64,000 nucleotides of DNA. Source: Sphingomonas sp. MA1305. GTDB taxonomy: Bacteria > Pseudomonadota > Alphaproteobacteria > Sphingomonadales > Sphingomonadaceae. Position numbers and translations under genes: made by a program. Below, one piece after another: positions 53,299-61,660 of the stretch. The stretch covers positions 434,001-498,000 of the forward strand of contig NZ_RCVT01000001.1 of assembly GCF_016107325.1 (NCBI RefSeq), in the 5' to 3' direction. Positions within the stretch are counted from its first letter, which is position 1. Each line of letters opens with the position of its first letter. The notes beneath the pieces were generated by a model. The model did not search any database. It was given only the letters and a program-made list of their open reading frames with translations, and had not been told where the DNA came from.

Positions 53299-54204
53299 AT
53301 GATGATGACCCAGACCCAACATTGCGGCCTCGTCGCCGTCGTCGGTGCGCCCAATGCCGGCAAGTCGACGCTGGTCAATGCGCTCGTCGGCCAGAAGGTC
53401 GCGATCGTCAGCCCCAAGGCGCAGACGACGCGCACCAAATTGCTCGGCGTCGCCATCCAGGATCAGGCGCAGATCCTGCTGGTCGACACGCCCGGCATCT
53501 TCGAACCGCAGCGGCGGCTCGACCGCGCGATGGTCGCCGCCGCCTGGGGCGGGACGGAGGGCGCGGACCTGATCGCCCTGGTCGTCGACGGCAAGGGCGG
53601 CATCGGGCCCAAAGTCGAGGGGATCGTCGACGCGCTGAAGCATCGGACCGAGCCGAAGATCCTGGTGCTCAACAAGGTCGACGTCGCGGACAAGCCCAAG
53701 CTGCTGATCCACGCGGAGAAGCTCAATGCGATGATGACCTTCGCCGACACCTGGTTCGTGTCCGCGCAGACCGGCGACGGGCTGCCCGAGCTCAAGAACG
53801 CGCTGGCGGCGGCGATGCCGGCCGGGCCGTGGCATTATCCGGAAGACCAGGTGTCCGATGCGACCGAGCGGGCGCTGGCCAGCGAGGTGACGCGCGAGCA
53901 GCTGTATCTGCAGCTCCACGCCGAACTGCCCTATGCCAGCGCGGTCGAGACGGAGGCCTATACCGAACGGCCCGACGGATCGGTCGAGATCCATCAGCAG
54001 ATTCTGGTCGAACGGCCGACCCAGCGTGCGATCGTGCTGGGCAAGGGCGGCCAGCGCATCCGCGAGATCGGCGCGCGCGCGCGTACGGAATTGGCGGCGA
54101 TCATGGGCTGCCCGGTCCACCTCTACCTGCACGTCAAGGTCAAGCAGGGCTGGGACGAAGACCGCGAGGTCTATCGCGACATGGGACTCGACTGGGTCGA
54201 TTGA
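53299..54204 (+). CDS. era: GTPase Era
   Basis: The product has 301 residues. The GTPase motifs are G1 GAPNAGKST, G2/G3 TTRTKLLG and VDTPGIF, and G4 NKVD. The C-terminal KH domain has IHQQILVERPTQRAIVLGKGG and VHLYLHVKVKQGWDED. Three ATG codons follow each other (53299, 53302, 53305); the third has the best spacing to AGGA. Era monitors 16S rRNA 3' end maturation. It ends 34 bases inside the convergent sirtuin gene. Confidence 0.97.
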   Translation: MMMTQTQHCGLVAVVGAPNAGKSTLVNALVGQKVAIVSPKAQTTRTKLLGVAIQDQAQILLVDTPGIFEPQRRLDRAMVAAAWGGTEGADLIALVVDGKGGIGPKVEGIVDALKHRTEPKILVLNKVDVADKPKLLIHAEKLNAMMTFADTWFVSAQTGDGLPELKNALAAAMPAGPWHYPEDQVSDATERALASEVTREQLYLQLHAELPYASAVETEAYTERPDGSVEIHQQILVERPTQRAIVLGKGGQRIREIGARARTELAAIMGCPVHLYLHVKVKQGWDEDREVYRDMGLDWVD

Positions 54205-54902
54205 GCGGCGAGCACGGTGTCGACCCAGGCCGGCACCAGCTCTCCCGCCGCGCCCAGCTCAGACCGGGCGAAGAAGCCGCTGCCGGCGGATCGCTCCAGG
54301 TTGAGTTCCAGCGTGTCGGCGCCATAGGCGTCCGCCATCTGGACGAAGCCGGCGGCCGGATAGACGGCCCCGGACGTGCCGATCGACACGAACAGGTCGG
54401 CGGCGGCGAGCGCGGCCTCGATCCGGTCCATGTGGTAGGGCATCTCGCCGAAGAAGACGATGTCGGGACGCAGCGCGAAGGTGCCGCAATTGGGGCATTC
54501 CGTCTCCGGCGGTAGTGCGTCCGTCCACCGTTCGCGCACGCCGCAGGCGGCACACAGGGCGGATTGCAATTCGCCATGCATGTGGACCAGCCGTTCCGCC
54601 CCGGCGCGCTCGTGAAGGTCGTCGACATTCTGCGTCACGATCAGCAGGTCGCCCGTCCATTCGCGGTCGAGGCGGGCGAGCGCAGTGTGCGCGGCATTGG
54701 GCCGAACGTCCCTGAGCGCGGCGCGACGCAGATCGTAGAAGCGATGGACCAGAGCGGGGTCGCGCGCCAACGCCTCGGGCGTGCACACGTCCTCGACGCG
54801 GTGGCCTTCCCACAGGCCGCCCGGCCCGCGGAACGTCGCGATGCCCGATTCCGCCGAGACGCCGGCGCCGGTCAGGATGACGATATTCCGGATCGCGCCC
54901 AT
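54171..54902 (-). CDS. cobB: NAD-dependent protein deacylase, sirtuin (Sir2/CobB)
   Basis: From ATG 54902 (Shine-Dalgarno GGAGG) the protein has 243 residues. The NAD fold has LTGAGVSAESGIATFRGPGG and TQNVDDLHERAG, and the catalytic His is in LVHMHGEL. Two CxxC pairs (LCAAC and CPNC) bind zinc. The type-III mark RRAALRDVRPN and the Arg pattern suggest desuccinylase/deacetylase activity like bacterial CobB. It overlaps the end of era by 34 bases. Confidence 0.94.
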   Translation of the reverse strand: MGAIRNIVILTGAGVSAESGIATFRGPGGLWEGHRVEDVCTPEALARDPALVHRFYDLRRAALRDVRPNAAHTALARLDREWTGDLLIVTQNVDDLHERAGAERLVHMHGELQSALCAACGVRERWTDALPPETECPNCGTFALRPDIVFFGEMPYHMDRIEAALAAADLFVSIGTSGAVYPAAGFVQMADAYGADTLELNLERSAGSGFFARSELGAAGELVPAWVDTVLAAQSTQSSPMSR

Positions 54903-54925
54903 CGTCCCGACCTCCATGCGCGCGC

Positions 54926-56227
54926 TTAGCGCCCCTTGGCGCTGACCCGCCAGACCATGTTGCCGACGTCGTCGGCGATCAGCAAGGCGCCAGTGCGGTC
55001 GAAGGCGACGGTGACCGGCCGACCGCGCGCCTTGCCGGCCGCGTCGATGAAGCCGGTCACGACGTCGACCGCCTTGCCGCTGGGCCGGCCGTTGGCAAAG
55101 GGGACGTAGACGACCTTGTAGCCGTTGAGGTGGCCGCGGTTCCAGCTGCCGTGTTCGGCGACGAAGGCGCCGCCCGCGAAGCGTGCGGGCAGGCCGGTGC
55201 CGGTGTTGAACGCCATGCCGAGCGGCGCGACATGCGAGCTGAGGCTGTAATCCGGCAGGATCGCGCGGGCGACCAGATCCGGCCGCTGCGGCTGCACGCG
55301 CGGGTCGCGATGCTGGCCCCAATAGCTATACGGCCAGCCATAGAAAGCGCCTGGTGTCACCGCCGTCATATAATCCGGAACGAGATCGGGGCCGAGTTCG
55401 TCGCGCTCGTTGACCACCGTCCACAGTTGCCCGGTCTGCGGGTGGAAGGTCAGGCCGTTCGGGTTGCGCAGGCCGGTCGCATAGGGGCGATGGGCGCCGC
55501 TCGCGCGATCCACTTCCCAGATGCGCGCCCGCTCCTGTTCGGCCTCGATGCCATTTTCGGTGATGTTGCTGTTGGAACCGATGCCAACGTACAGCTTGCT
55601 GCCGTCGGGACTGGCGGTCAGGCTCTTGGTCCAATGGTGATCGATCGGTCCGCCGGGAAGCTGCGTCAGGATCGTGCCCGGCGCCGTGATGCGGGTCTGG
55701 CCGGGGGTGAACGGGAAGCGGACGATCGCATCGGTGTTGGCGACATAAAGATCGCCGCCGACCTGCACGACGCCGAAGGGCGCATGGAGATGGTCGACCA
55801 GCACGCTGCGCTGGTCGACGCGGCCGTCGCCATCGCTGTCCCGCAGCAGCGTGATCCGGTCCGCGCCGCCCGTCTTGGCATGGCCGAAGCCCTGCACCCA
55901 ATTGACGATGATGTCCTTGGGCCGTTGCACCGGCTCGCTCGGCCCCTTGGGCTCGACGGCGAGGACGTCGCCGTTGGACAGCGTGTAGAGCTGGCGCACG
56001 TTGCGGAAATCGCCGGCATAGGGGCGCACGGTCAGGTCGCCCGGCACTGTCGGCACCGCGCCGTTCCAGGCGGTGACGCCGGCGACGTGCATCGGTGGCA
56101 TGACATATTGGTTGATCGCCGGCAGCCGCGGATTGGGACCCAATTGCGTCGAGGGATCGCCGCCGCCGCGGGCGCCGCAACCGGCGAGCAGGGCGGCGGT
56201 GCCGGCGAGAAGGAGAAGCGCGCGCAT
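54926..56227 (-). CDS. PQQ-dependent sorbosone/sugar dehydrogenase-like lipoprotein
   Basis: From ATG 56227 the protein has 433 residues. The lipobox is LLAGCG. The propeller carries NVRQLYTLSNGDVLAVEPKG, ADRITLLRDSDGDGRVDQ, GLRNPNGLTFHPQTGQLWTV and HVAPLGMAFNTGTGLPARFA, which match L-sorbosone dehydrogenase-like proteins. It is a distant relative of the enzyme at 34.4 kb. Its ATG overlaps the stop of the upstream DUF2231 membrane protein (TGATG); together they may form a membrane redox unit passing electrons from sugar oxidation (inference). Confidence 0.88.
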   Translation of the reverse strand: MRALLLLAGTAALLAGCGARGGGDPSTQLGPNPRLPAINQYVMPPMHVAGVTAWNGAVPTVPGDLTVRPYAGDFRNVRQLYTLSNGDVLAVEPKGPSEPVQRPKDIIVNWVQGFGHAKTGGADRITLLRDSDGDGRVDQRSVLVDHLHAPFGVVQVGGDLYVANTDAIVRFPFTPGQTRITAPGTILTQLPGGPIDHHWTKSLTASPDGSKLYVGIGSNSNITENGIEAEQERARIWEVDRASGAHRPYATGLRNPNGLTFHPQTGQLWTVVNERDELGPDLVPDYMTAVTPGAFYGWPYSYWGQHRDPRVQPQRPDLVARAILPDYSLSSHVAPLGMAFNTGTGLPARFAGGAFVAEHGSWNRGHLNGYKVVYVPFANGRPSGKAVDVVTGFIDAAGKARGRPVTVAFDRTGALLIADDVGNMVWRVSAKGR

Positions 56228-56670
56228 CAGACCGTCTCCACCGTCGGTGCCGGCTCTGCGGCATAGCCGAGCCAGCTGGTCACCACGACCAGGGCCGCGA
56301 CGATCGCGGACAGGATCAGCCCGGTCGGCACCACCGAGGTCCAGCCGTCGCGGCTGTGAATGAAGCCGTTGAGGATCGCCAGCACCAGCATCACCACGGT
56401 GAGCACGCCGTGCAGCGTGCTCGCCCGTCGCCGTGTTCGCCCGCGATGACGGATCGCGTCGACGATGCCGACGAGCGCCGCGAGCACCGCCATCACGCAG
56501 CCGCCCGCGATCAGCCAGACCGAGAAATTGGCCCATTGCATCCACGCGGTATTGGCATAGGCGATATCGCTGACGAGCGCCGCAGTGAAGAAAGCGAGCG
56601 GATAGGCGGCCAGCATCCCGTGGATGGGATGCGCCGTCCCGGCGACGGTTAGGGTACGAGCCATGGGCAT
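56227..56670 (-). CDS. DUF2231 membrane protein
   Basis: The 147-residue product has four transmembrane segments: about 16-37 (HGMLAAYPLAFFTAALVSDI), 45-70, 86-104 and 115-138. The first carries the His-Pro pattern AHPIHGML typical of the DUF2231/haem-binding-like family. An ATG two codons later is an alternative start. It is coupled by TGATG to the PQQ dehydrogenase gene. Confidence 0.85.
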   Translation of the reverse strand: MPMARTLTVAGTAHPIHGMLAAYPLAFFTAALVSDIAYANTAWMQWANFSVWLIAGGCVMAVLAALVGIVDAIRHRGRTRRRASTLHGVLTVVMLVLAILNGFIHSRDGWTSVVPTGLILSAIVAALVVVTSWLGYAAEPAPTVETV

Positions 56671-56815
56671 AGGTCCTCACCGGCTGCTGCTGGTCACAGC
56701 CTGTCCACCCTTACGCACGAGCCGGCGTTACGGGTCCGGTCCGATCAGGGCGCTTGGGCGCGTGACGGGGTGTCGCCCCCTGTCGCCGCCGCCAATTCTC
56801 TGCCAAGGATGGGCC

Positions 56816-56857
56816 ATGACCTACTGCCACCGCCTGCTCGCCCGGACCGCCGCATGA
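56816..56857 (+). CDS. Thirteen-codon leader ORF overlapping dapB
   Basis: A short frame (MTYCHRLLARTAA, stop) begins with an ATG that has AGGA seven bases before it, and ends ATGA over the dapB start codon. dapB itself lacks any Shine-Dalgarno, so its translation probably depends on ribosomes arriving from this leader. No repeated codons for one amino acid are seen, so simple attenuation is not indicated. Confidence 0.55.
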   Translation: MTYCHRLLARTAA

Positions 56858-57582
56858 CCGCGATCGGCATCTACGGCAGCGGCGGCCGCATGGGCCGCGC
56901 CATCGCCGATCTCGCCGAGGCGGAGGGCGCGACGCTCGCCGGCGGCACGGGGGCGGCGGGCGATCCGCTCGCGCTGGCCCGTCGTGCCGACGTGCTGGTC
57001 GATTTCTCGGTCGCCGCCGCGCTGGAGCCGCATCTCGCCGCGGCGCGCGCCACCGGGACGCCGATCGTGATCGGCACGACCGGCCTATCCGCCGCGCAGC
57101 ATGGGCTGATCGACGCCGCCGCGCAGGACGTCGCCGTGCTGCAGACCGGCAATACCTCGCTCGGCGTCGTGCTGCTCGCCCAATTGGTGCGCGAGACGGC
57201 GAAGCGCCTGGGCAGCGACTGGGACATCGAGATCGTCGAGAGTCATCATCGCCACAAGGTCGATGCGCCCTCGGGCACCGCGCTGATGCTGGGCGAAGCG
57301 GCGGCCAGCGGGCGGGGAACGACGCTGGGCGAGGTGCGCGTCGACGGCCGCGCCGGGCTGACCGGCGCGCGCATGGAGGGGACGATCGGCCTCGCCTCGC
57401 TGCGCGGCGGCTCGGTCATCGGCGATCATACCGTCGTCTTCGCCAGCGAGGGGGAGCGGATCGAGCTGTCGCATCTGGCGCAGGACCGTTCGATCTTCGC
57501 CAAGGGGGCGGTGCGGGCGGCGCTGTGGCTCGCGCCGCAGCGGCCCGGCCGATACCGGATGGCGGACGTGCTCGGCCTGTGA
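56854..57582 (+). CDS. dapB: 4-hydroxy-tetrahydrodipicolinate reductase
   Basis: From ATG 56854 the protein has 242 residues. The nucleotide motif is GIYGSGGRMGRAIADLAEAE, and the catalytic/substrate region is EIVESHHRHKVDAPSGTAL. GTTGLSAAQ and the closing FAKGAVRAALWLAPQRPG are typical. It reduces the dipicolinate precursor in lysine and diaminopimelate synthesis. The start overlaps the leader ORF stop and lacks its own Shine-Dalgarno. Confidence 0.96.
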   Translation: MTAIGIYGSGGRMGRAIADLAEAEGATLAGGTGAAGDPLALARRADVLVDFSVAAALEPHLAAARATGTPIVIGTTGLSAAQHGLIDAAAQDVAVLQTGNTSLGVVLLAQLVRETAKRLGSDWDIEIVESHHRHKVDAPSGTALMLGEAAASGRGTTLGEVRVDGRAGLTGARMEGTIGLASLRGGSVIGDHTVVFASEGERIELSHLAQDRSIFAKGAVRAALWLAPQRPGRYRMADVLGL

Positions 57583-57619
57583 GGAGGGCCGGGATCGTGC
57601 CGGTGGGGCAGGGGGCGGC

Positions 57620-58297
57620 ATGAAGAAGGCGGACGTCTTCGAATTCTATCGGCGGCTGGCCGAGGCGAATCCGCATCCGGAAACCGAGCTCGAATCGGGC
57701 AATGCCTATCAATTGCTTGTCGCGGTGGTGCTGTCGGCGCAGGCGACCGATGCCGGAGTCAACAAGGCGACGCGCCGCCTGTTCGAACAGGTGACGACGC
57801 CGGCAGAGATGGTCGCGCTCGGCGAGGCGGCGCTGAAGCAGCACATCAAGACGATCGGCCTGTTCAACACCAAGGCAAAGAACGTCATCGCTTTGTCCGA
57901 GGCGCTGATCGCCGACCATGACGGCCAGGTGCCCGACGATCGCGCCGCGCTGGAGGCGCTGCCCGGGGTCGGGCGCAAGACGGCCAATGTCGTGCTCAAC
58001 GTCGCCTTCGGCGCGGAGACCTTCGCGGTCGACACGCATATCTTCCGGGTCGGCAACCGCACCGGCCTCGCCCGCGGCAAGACGCCGCTGGCGGTCGAAC
58101 TGAAGCTCGACAGGGCGACGCCGCAGCCGTTCCGCCTGCACGCGCATCATTGGCTGATCCTGCACGGCCGCTACGTCTGCAAGGCGCGCAAGCCGGAATG
58201 CTGGCGCTGCGTCGTTGCGGACCTGTGCGCGTTCAAGCCGAAGACGCCACCGCCGAAAGGTTCGTCGGCGGATGCGGCCGCCGATCCGACGGCGTAA
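57620..58297 (+). CDS. nth: Endonuclease III
   Basis: The product has 225 residues. The helix-hairpin-helix LPGVGRKTANVVLNVAFG holds the catalytic Lys, the catalytic Asp is in FAVDTHIFRVGNRTGLA, and the 4Fe-4S cluster cysteines are in CKARKPECWRCVVADLC. It excises oxidised pyrimidines. It starts 37 bases after the dapB stop. The tail has a Pro/Ala/Asp-rich extension. Confidence 0.97.
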   Translation: MKKADVFEFYRRLAEANPHPETELESGNAYQLLVAVVLSAQATDAGVNKATRRLFEQVTTPAEMVALGEAALKQHIKTIGLFNTKAKNVIALSEALIADHDGQVPDDRAALEALPGVGRKTANVVLNVAFGAETFAVDTHIFRVGNRTGLARGKTPLAVELKLDRATPQPFRLHAHHWLILHGRYVCKARKPECWRCVVADLCAFKPKTPPPKGSSADAAADPTA

Positions 58298-58344
58298 ACA
58301 AAGGCTGGCGCAGCCGTCGCGCCTTTGCTAGGCGGGCGCTCCAC

Positions 58345-58421
<77 letters not shown>

Positions 58422-58536
58422 GCTTTTCCGCCGATTTAGGCGGCTCGCACCAGCCTCATGCTTGTAGAACCGTGCAGGAACATGCGCGGACAAAACGTGA
58501 TTCTGCGTACAATGTGCGTACAGCGAGTCGCGCGGT

Positions 58537-59778
58537 ATGAGGTACCTCGACGTGTGCGCAGGCATCAGTGCCAGCACAGTGGCATGGAAGCCACTCGGCT
58601 GGGAGGCGGCTGCCTACAGCGAGATTGAAGCCGCACCACGCGCCGTCCTCGCGCACCACTATCCCGACACGCCGCTGCATGGCGACTTCACCACCATCCG
58701 AGGTGACGAATATGGAGCAATCGACCTTCTCGTGGGCGGAACCCCCTGCCAGGACTTCAGCGTCGCTGGACTCCGAGCGGGACTGGATGGCGATCGTGGC
58801 AACCTCTCGCTGGAATTTCTCCGGCTTGCTGATCGCACACGGCCCCGCTGGGTGGTCTGGGAGAACGTCCCCGGCGTCCTGTCAATTGACGGAGGAAGGG
58901 CATTTGGCGCCATCCTCGGGGGGCTGGGGGAACTCGGGTATGGGTTCGCCTACCGAGTTTTGGACGCTCAGTTCTTCGGAGTTCCACAGCGGCGCCGTCG
59001 CGTGTTCGTTGTCGGATGTGCTGGAGACTGGCGAGGTGCCGCAGCGGTACTTTCTGAGCGCAACAGCCTGTCGGGGCATCCTGCGCCGCGCCGAGAAGCG
59101 AGGCCGATCGTTGCCGCTCTCACTAGAAATGGCGTTGGAACGTGCGGCGCAGACGACAATCAGGGCCAAGCAGGACATTTGATCGCGGCGTACGGTGGCA
59201 ACGACACGCGCGGGCCAATCGACGTGGCAACTGCTCTGAATACGCATGGCGGCCCGCATGGAAGGCTGGATTTTGAGAGCGAGACATTCATCGCTCATAG
59301 TTTGCGGGGCGAAGGCTTCGACGCCAGCGAGGATGGAACTGGTCGCGGTACGCCCTTGGTGCCAGTTTATGATCGGGTGGACGAGTGGTTTAAGTCGCCG
59401 GGTAGCCCGGTGCGTGACCAGTGCACCAATAGTCACGCCGCAGGTTCGAATCCTGCCCCGATCGCCTATGTGCCTGACCTATCGGCAACGATGGTTGGTC
59501 GCAGCAGCCGGGGAGGCGGCCAGACCAACAGCCCCGGCCACAACGCCGACCAGCAAGTGGTGGCGACCGCAAGCGCAGTCCGCCGCCTCACCCCGCGCGA
59601 GTGCGAGCGCCTTCAAGGTTTTCCCGACGATTACACGATGGTCCCGCACCGTGGAAAGCCGATGGCTGACGGCCCGCGCTACAAGGCGCTCGGCAACAGC
59701 ATGGCTGTGCCGGTGATGCGGTGGATCGGCGAGCGGATCACGGCTGTCGAGGCCATGAAACTACGGCAGGCCGCATGA
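58537..59778 (+). CDS. Phage-type C5 cytosine DNA methyltransferase
   Basis: The protein has 413 residues. Motif I is YLDVCAGISASTVAWKPLG, motif IV GGTPCQDFSVAG (catalytic Cys), VI WENVPGV, VIII FGVPQRRRRVFVVG, IX VRRLTPRECERLQGFPDDYT, and X YKALGNSMAVPVMRWIG. The target-recognition region between VIII and IX is variable and contains residues encoded by a tRNA-like sequence (59371-59466). It is the first gene of the prophage after tRNA-Arg and probably protects phage DNA from host restriction. No restriction partner is seen. Confidence 0.93.
   Translation: MRYLDVCAGISASTVAWKPLGWEAAAYSEIEAAPRAVLAHHYPDTPLHGDFTTIRGDEYGAIDLLVGGTPCQDFSVAGLRAGLDGDRGNLSLEFLRLADRTRPRWVVWENVPGVLSIDGGRAFGAILGGLGELGYGFAYRVLDAQFFGVPQRRRRVFVVGCAGDWRGAAAVLSERNSLSGHPAPRREARPIVAALTRNGVGTCGADDNQGQAGHLIAAYGGNDTRGPIDVATALNTHGGPHGRLDFESETFIAHSLRGEGFDASEDGTGRGTPLVPVYDRVDEWFKSPGSPVRDQCTNSHAAGSNPAPIAYVPDLSATMVGRSSRGGGQTNSPGHNADQQVVATASAVRRLTPRECERLQGFPDDYTMVPHRGKPMADGPRYKALGNSMAVPVMRWIGERITAVEAMKLRQAA
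59371..59466 (+). tRNA. Class II tRNA-like sequence embedded in the methyltransferase gene
   Basis: The acceptor GATCGGG pairs perfectly with CCCGATC over seven bases. T stem GCAGG/CCTGC and loop TTCGAAT are canonical, and the D arm GAC...GTC contains AGTGGTTTAA as in Ser/Leu tRNAs. A seven-base stem GCGTGAC/GTCACGC makes a long variable arm. The anticodon arm is irregular: CGCCG/CGGTG with loop GGTAGCC, anticodon possibly TAG, but U33 is missing. The 3' end reads GCC then T, so CCA is not encoded. It is read through as coding sequence of the methyltransferase. Confidence 0.7.
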
Positions 59779-59818
59779 CCACCCCTTCTGACGCCCCTAC
59801 ACGATAAGGAGAAGAGTG

Positions 59819-60421
59819 ATGCCAACTGGATACACGGCTGATGTCGCTGATGGGAAAGTCACTGACTTGCAGGGCTTTGCTATGCGCCTAGCCCGAGGAA
59901 TGGGCGCAACGATCACGATGCGCGATGATCCGTGGGATAAACCGATCCCCGAAGCATTCGAGCCGTCGCAGTGGAACGCGAACAAGCTGGAAGAGGCGAA
60001 AGCCGAGCGTGCCCGCCTTTACGGCATGAGTGACGCAGAAGCGCAACGAGCGGCGGATGCTGAGCATCGGGAATGGGTGCAAGCCCGTGCGGCTGCTGAG
60101 GCGGATCATACCGCACGTCGCCAGCGCTATCAGGATATGCTTGCCCTTGTAGAACAGTGGCAGGGCGCACCGGAGGGTATCAAGGAGTTTGGCTTGGAGC
60201 AGCTCCGCACAGGCATGGACTTTGACTGCGGCCGGCCATTCAAGTTTTATCAGGACGAGCCGCCTACGGATGGGGCGGTTTGGAAAGCCGGTAAGCTGGA
60301 TGAAGTCGCTCGAGATATTCAGTATCATGCGACAGAGGATGCGAAGGAACGCGCACGCACCGACAGCCGGAATGCCTGGATTGCGCAGCTTCGTCGCTCG
60401 CTGGAGCCCTCCCATGACTGA
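59819..60421 (+). CDS. Phage protein of unknown function
   Basis: From ATG 59819 (Shine-Dalgarno GGAGA) the protein has 200 residues. It begins MPTGYTADVADGKVTDLQGF and continues with MRDDPWDKPIPEAFEP, a long helix rich in Glu/Ala/Arg, and a C-terminus ending SLEPSHD. Proteins with this beginning are common in phages of proteobacteria (recalled); no function is known. It opens a run of five small overlapping genes. Confidence 0.82.
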   Translation: MPTGYTADVADGKVTDLQGFAMRLARGMGATITMRDDPWDKPIPEAFEPSQWNANKLEEAKAERARLYGMSDAEAQRAADAEHREWVQARAAAEADHTARRQRYQDMLALVEQWQGAPEGIKEFGLEQLRTGMDFDCGRPFKFYQDEPPTDGAVWKAGKLDEVARDIQYHATEDAKERARTDSRNAWIAQLRRSLEPSHD

Positions 60422-60632
60422 AGCCCCTGCATTTGGACGGTGGGAGCCGATCGAGACGGCGAGCAACGATCTTCGCGATGTGCTGGTGTGGCGGGATGGC
60501 TATCTGACGCCGTTGGTAGCTTGGCGTGATGTTGAAGGATGGCGGCTGTCTGGTTCTGCGCACATCCTGCCCGAACCGTCGCACTGGATGCCGTTCCCAC
60601 TCCCTCCCGCTCCCGAGGTGACCCATGGATAA
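60414..60632 (+). CDS. DUF551-like small phage protein
   Basis: The 72-residue product starts within the end of the previous gene. The pattern WEPIETASNDLRDVLVWRDG ... AHILPEPSHWMPFPLPPAPE matches the DUF551 group, which ends in a THWMPLPxPP-like motif. These are short phage proteins of unknown role. Confidence 0.75.
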   Translation: MTEAPAFGRWEPIETASNDLRDVLVWRDGYLTPLVAWRDVEGWRLSGSAHILPEPSHWMPFPLPPAPEVTHG

Positions 60633-60807
60633 AACTGAGAGGGTTGGGTTATTCCAAGCGCTCGGGGCTTACCTGGATGCGCGCCGTCAGCGGAAGGCTT
60701 GGAACCTAGTCGCCCGAGGCTTGGCGCTTCACCCGCCGATTGCCAGCGACATCGTTCGGATGGCTTTGAAGCATACCGCCGCCATCCGCAGCATGGAGGT
60801 AGAGTGA
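60625..60807 (+). CDS. Small phage protein of unknown function
   Basis: A 60-residue basic helical protein (VGLFQALGAYLDARRQRKAWN, IVRMALKHTAAIRSMEVE). It overlaps its neighbours at both ends, supporting real coding in a tightly packed phage operon. No family recognised. Confidence 0.62.
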   Translation: MDKTERVGLFQALGAYLDARRQRKAWNLVARGLALHPPIASDIVRMALKHTAAIRSMEVE

Positions 60808-61001
60808 TGCAGAAGGGAAAGCCTGAAGAACTTGAGGCCGTAGCAGAAGCCATGCGCAACGCCGTGATCCGAGATGACGAGGGCGAGTTTCCGCGCCTGT
60901 TCGACCTGCTCGACTTCAGCGGCGAGAACAAGGCTCATACGGTGACCTACGGCCTTGCTGCCGCCGCGATCATCGCGCTTGATGAGGTTAGGAGAAAATG
61001 A
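60807..61001 (+). CDS. Small phage protein of unknown function
   Basis: A 64-residue protein (MQKGKPEELEAVAEAMRNAV; FPRLFDLLDFSGENKAHTV) starting in a TGATG overlap with the previous stop. It is acidic and helical. No family recognised. Confidence 0.62.
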   Translation: MQKGKPEELEAVAEAMRNAVIRDDEGEFPRLFDLLDFSGENKAHTVTYGLAAAAIIALDEVRRK

Positions 61002-61249
61002 TGGACGTCAATTTCACACGCACAGAACGCGGCGGCATCTGCCCTGACTGCGGTTACCCTATGCAGCCTAGCGAGGTGAACGCGCATATGGAGCAGCACG
61101 TCGCTTTACAGAGAGCGGCTCGTTTGGAGCAGGACCTGTGCTCGATGCCGGATCAGGCCGTAGCAGCTTTCTACCAGACGTTGGAGGTGGACGATCCGCG
61201 CGTTGACGTGGTGGCCGGTGAGCTGGAACGGCGCAACATCGACCTCTAA
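60998..61249 (+). CDS. Small zinc-finger-like phage protein
   Basis: The 83-residue product has CPDCGYPMQPSEVNAHMEQH, a CxxC...HxxxH arrangement that could bind zinc, followed by an acidic helical tail. It overlaps the previous gene by four bases and closes the plus-strand operon. A small DNA- or protein-binding regulator is possible, but nothing more can be said. Confidence 0.65.
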   Translation: MMDVNFTRTERGGICPDCGYPMQPSEVNAHMEQHVALQRAARLEQDLCSMPDQAVAAFYQTLEVDDPRVDVVAGELERRNIDL

Positions 61250-61349
61250 TCCCCCCAAGCCCCTGACCGCCTAAGCTGCCGTATGAAGGCAGTTTATACC
61301 GAGTGACCGGTTTGGTAAAAAGTGGCTCGGAGATTTATACCGAGGGTAA

Positions 61350-61424
61350 GAGTGGCGGCGGCAATGGTCCCTGCCAGTCGGGGCCCTTGCTGCGTAGGCT
61401 GCGCGCACCGAAGCGCCGCCACTC
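61350..61424. ncRNA. Candidate structured RNA stem-loop
   Basis: GAGTGGCGGCG (61350-61360) and CGCCGCCACTC (61414-61424) form a perfect 11-base stem. The 53-base interior can form at least one further stem (GGTCCC with GGGGCC). The shape is that of a branched structured RNA; the strand and function are unknown. Confidence 0.4.
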
Positions 61425-61619
61425 GATATGGGCCACGACTTATCCGGAGTTTCACCGGCCCGGAGTCATCAACGAGTAGCGACCTCGCCTAGTCCGTTCT
61501 TCTCGGGTCGTCGTCACCACTTCCGGGCAAGCCTTGCAACCTTCACCGGCGCGAGCGGTAGTCATACCCCTTGACCGCCTACCACGCAATAGGTTACGGC
61601 CTGTTTCGTAGCTGCGGCG

Positions 61620-61656
61620 GTGGGGAAGGACCCACATCTTGGCTCGTCACCAAGAT
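61620..61656 (+). ncRNA. Two abutting hairpins before the tRNA-like fold
   Basis: GTGGG/CCCAC with loop GAAGGA (61620-61635) is followed without gap by ATCTTGG/CCAAGAT with loop CTCGTCA (61636-61656). The second looks like an anticodon arm (7-base loop with T at the U33 position). Both lie 4 bases before the tRNA-like fold and may belong to one transcript. Confidence 0.4.
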
Positions 61657-61660
61657 TGCT

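Noticed and set aside
58504..58522. Two TGCGTACA repeats and a TACAAT box as a methyltransferase promoter
   Set aside because: The -10-like box has no matching -35 at proper distance; the direct repeats may be an operator, but evidence is too weak for a feature.
59401..59410. The tRNA-like sequence as an amber suppressor that would rescue the TAG in the Crp/Fnr gene
   Set aside because: Suppression of UAG needs anticodon CTA. The possible anticodon here is TAG, which reads Leu codons, and the loop lacks U33.
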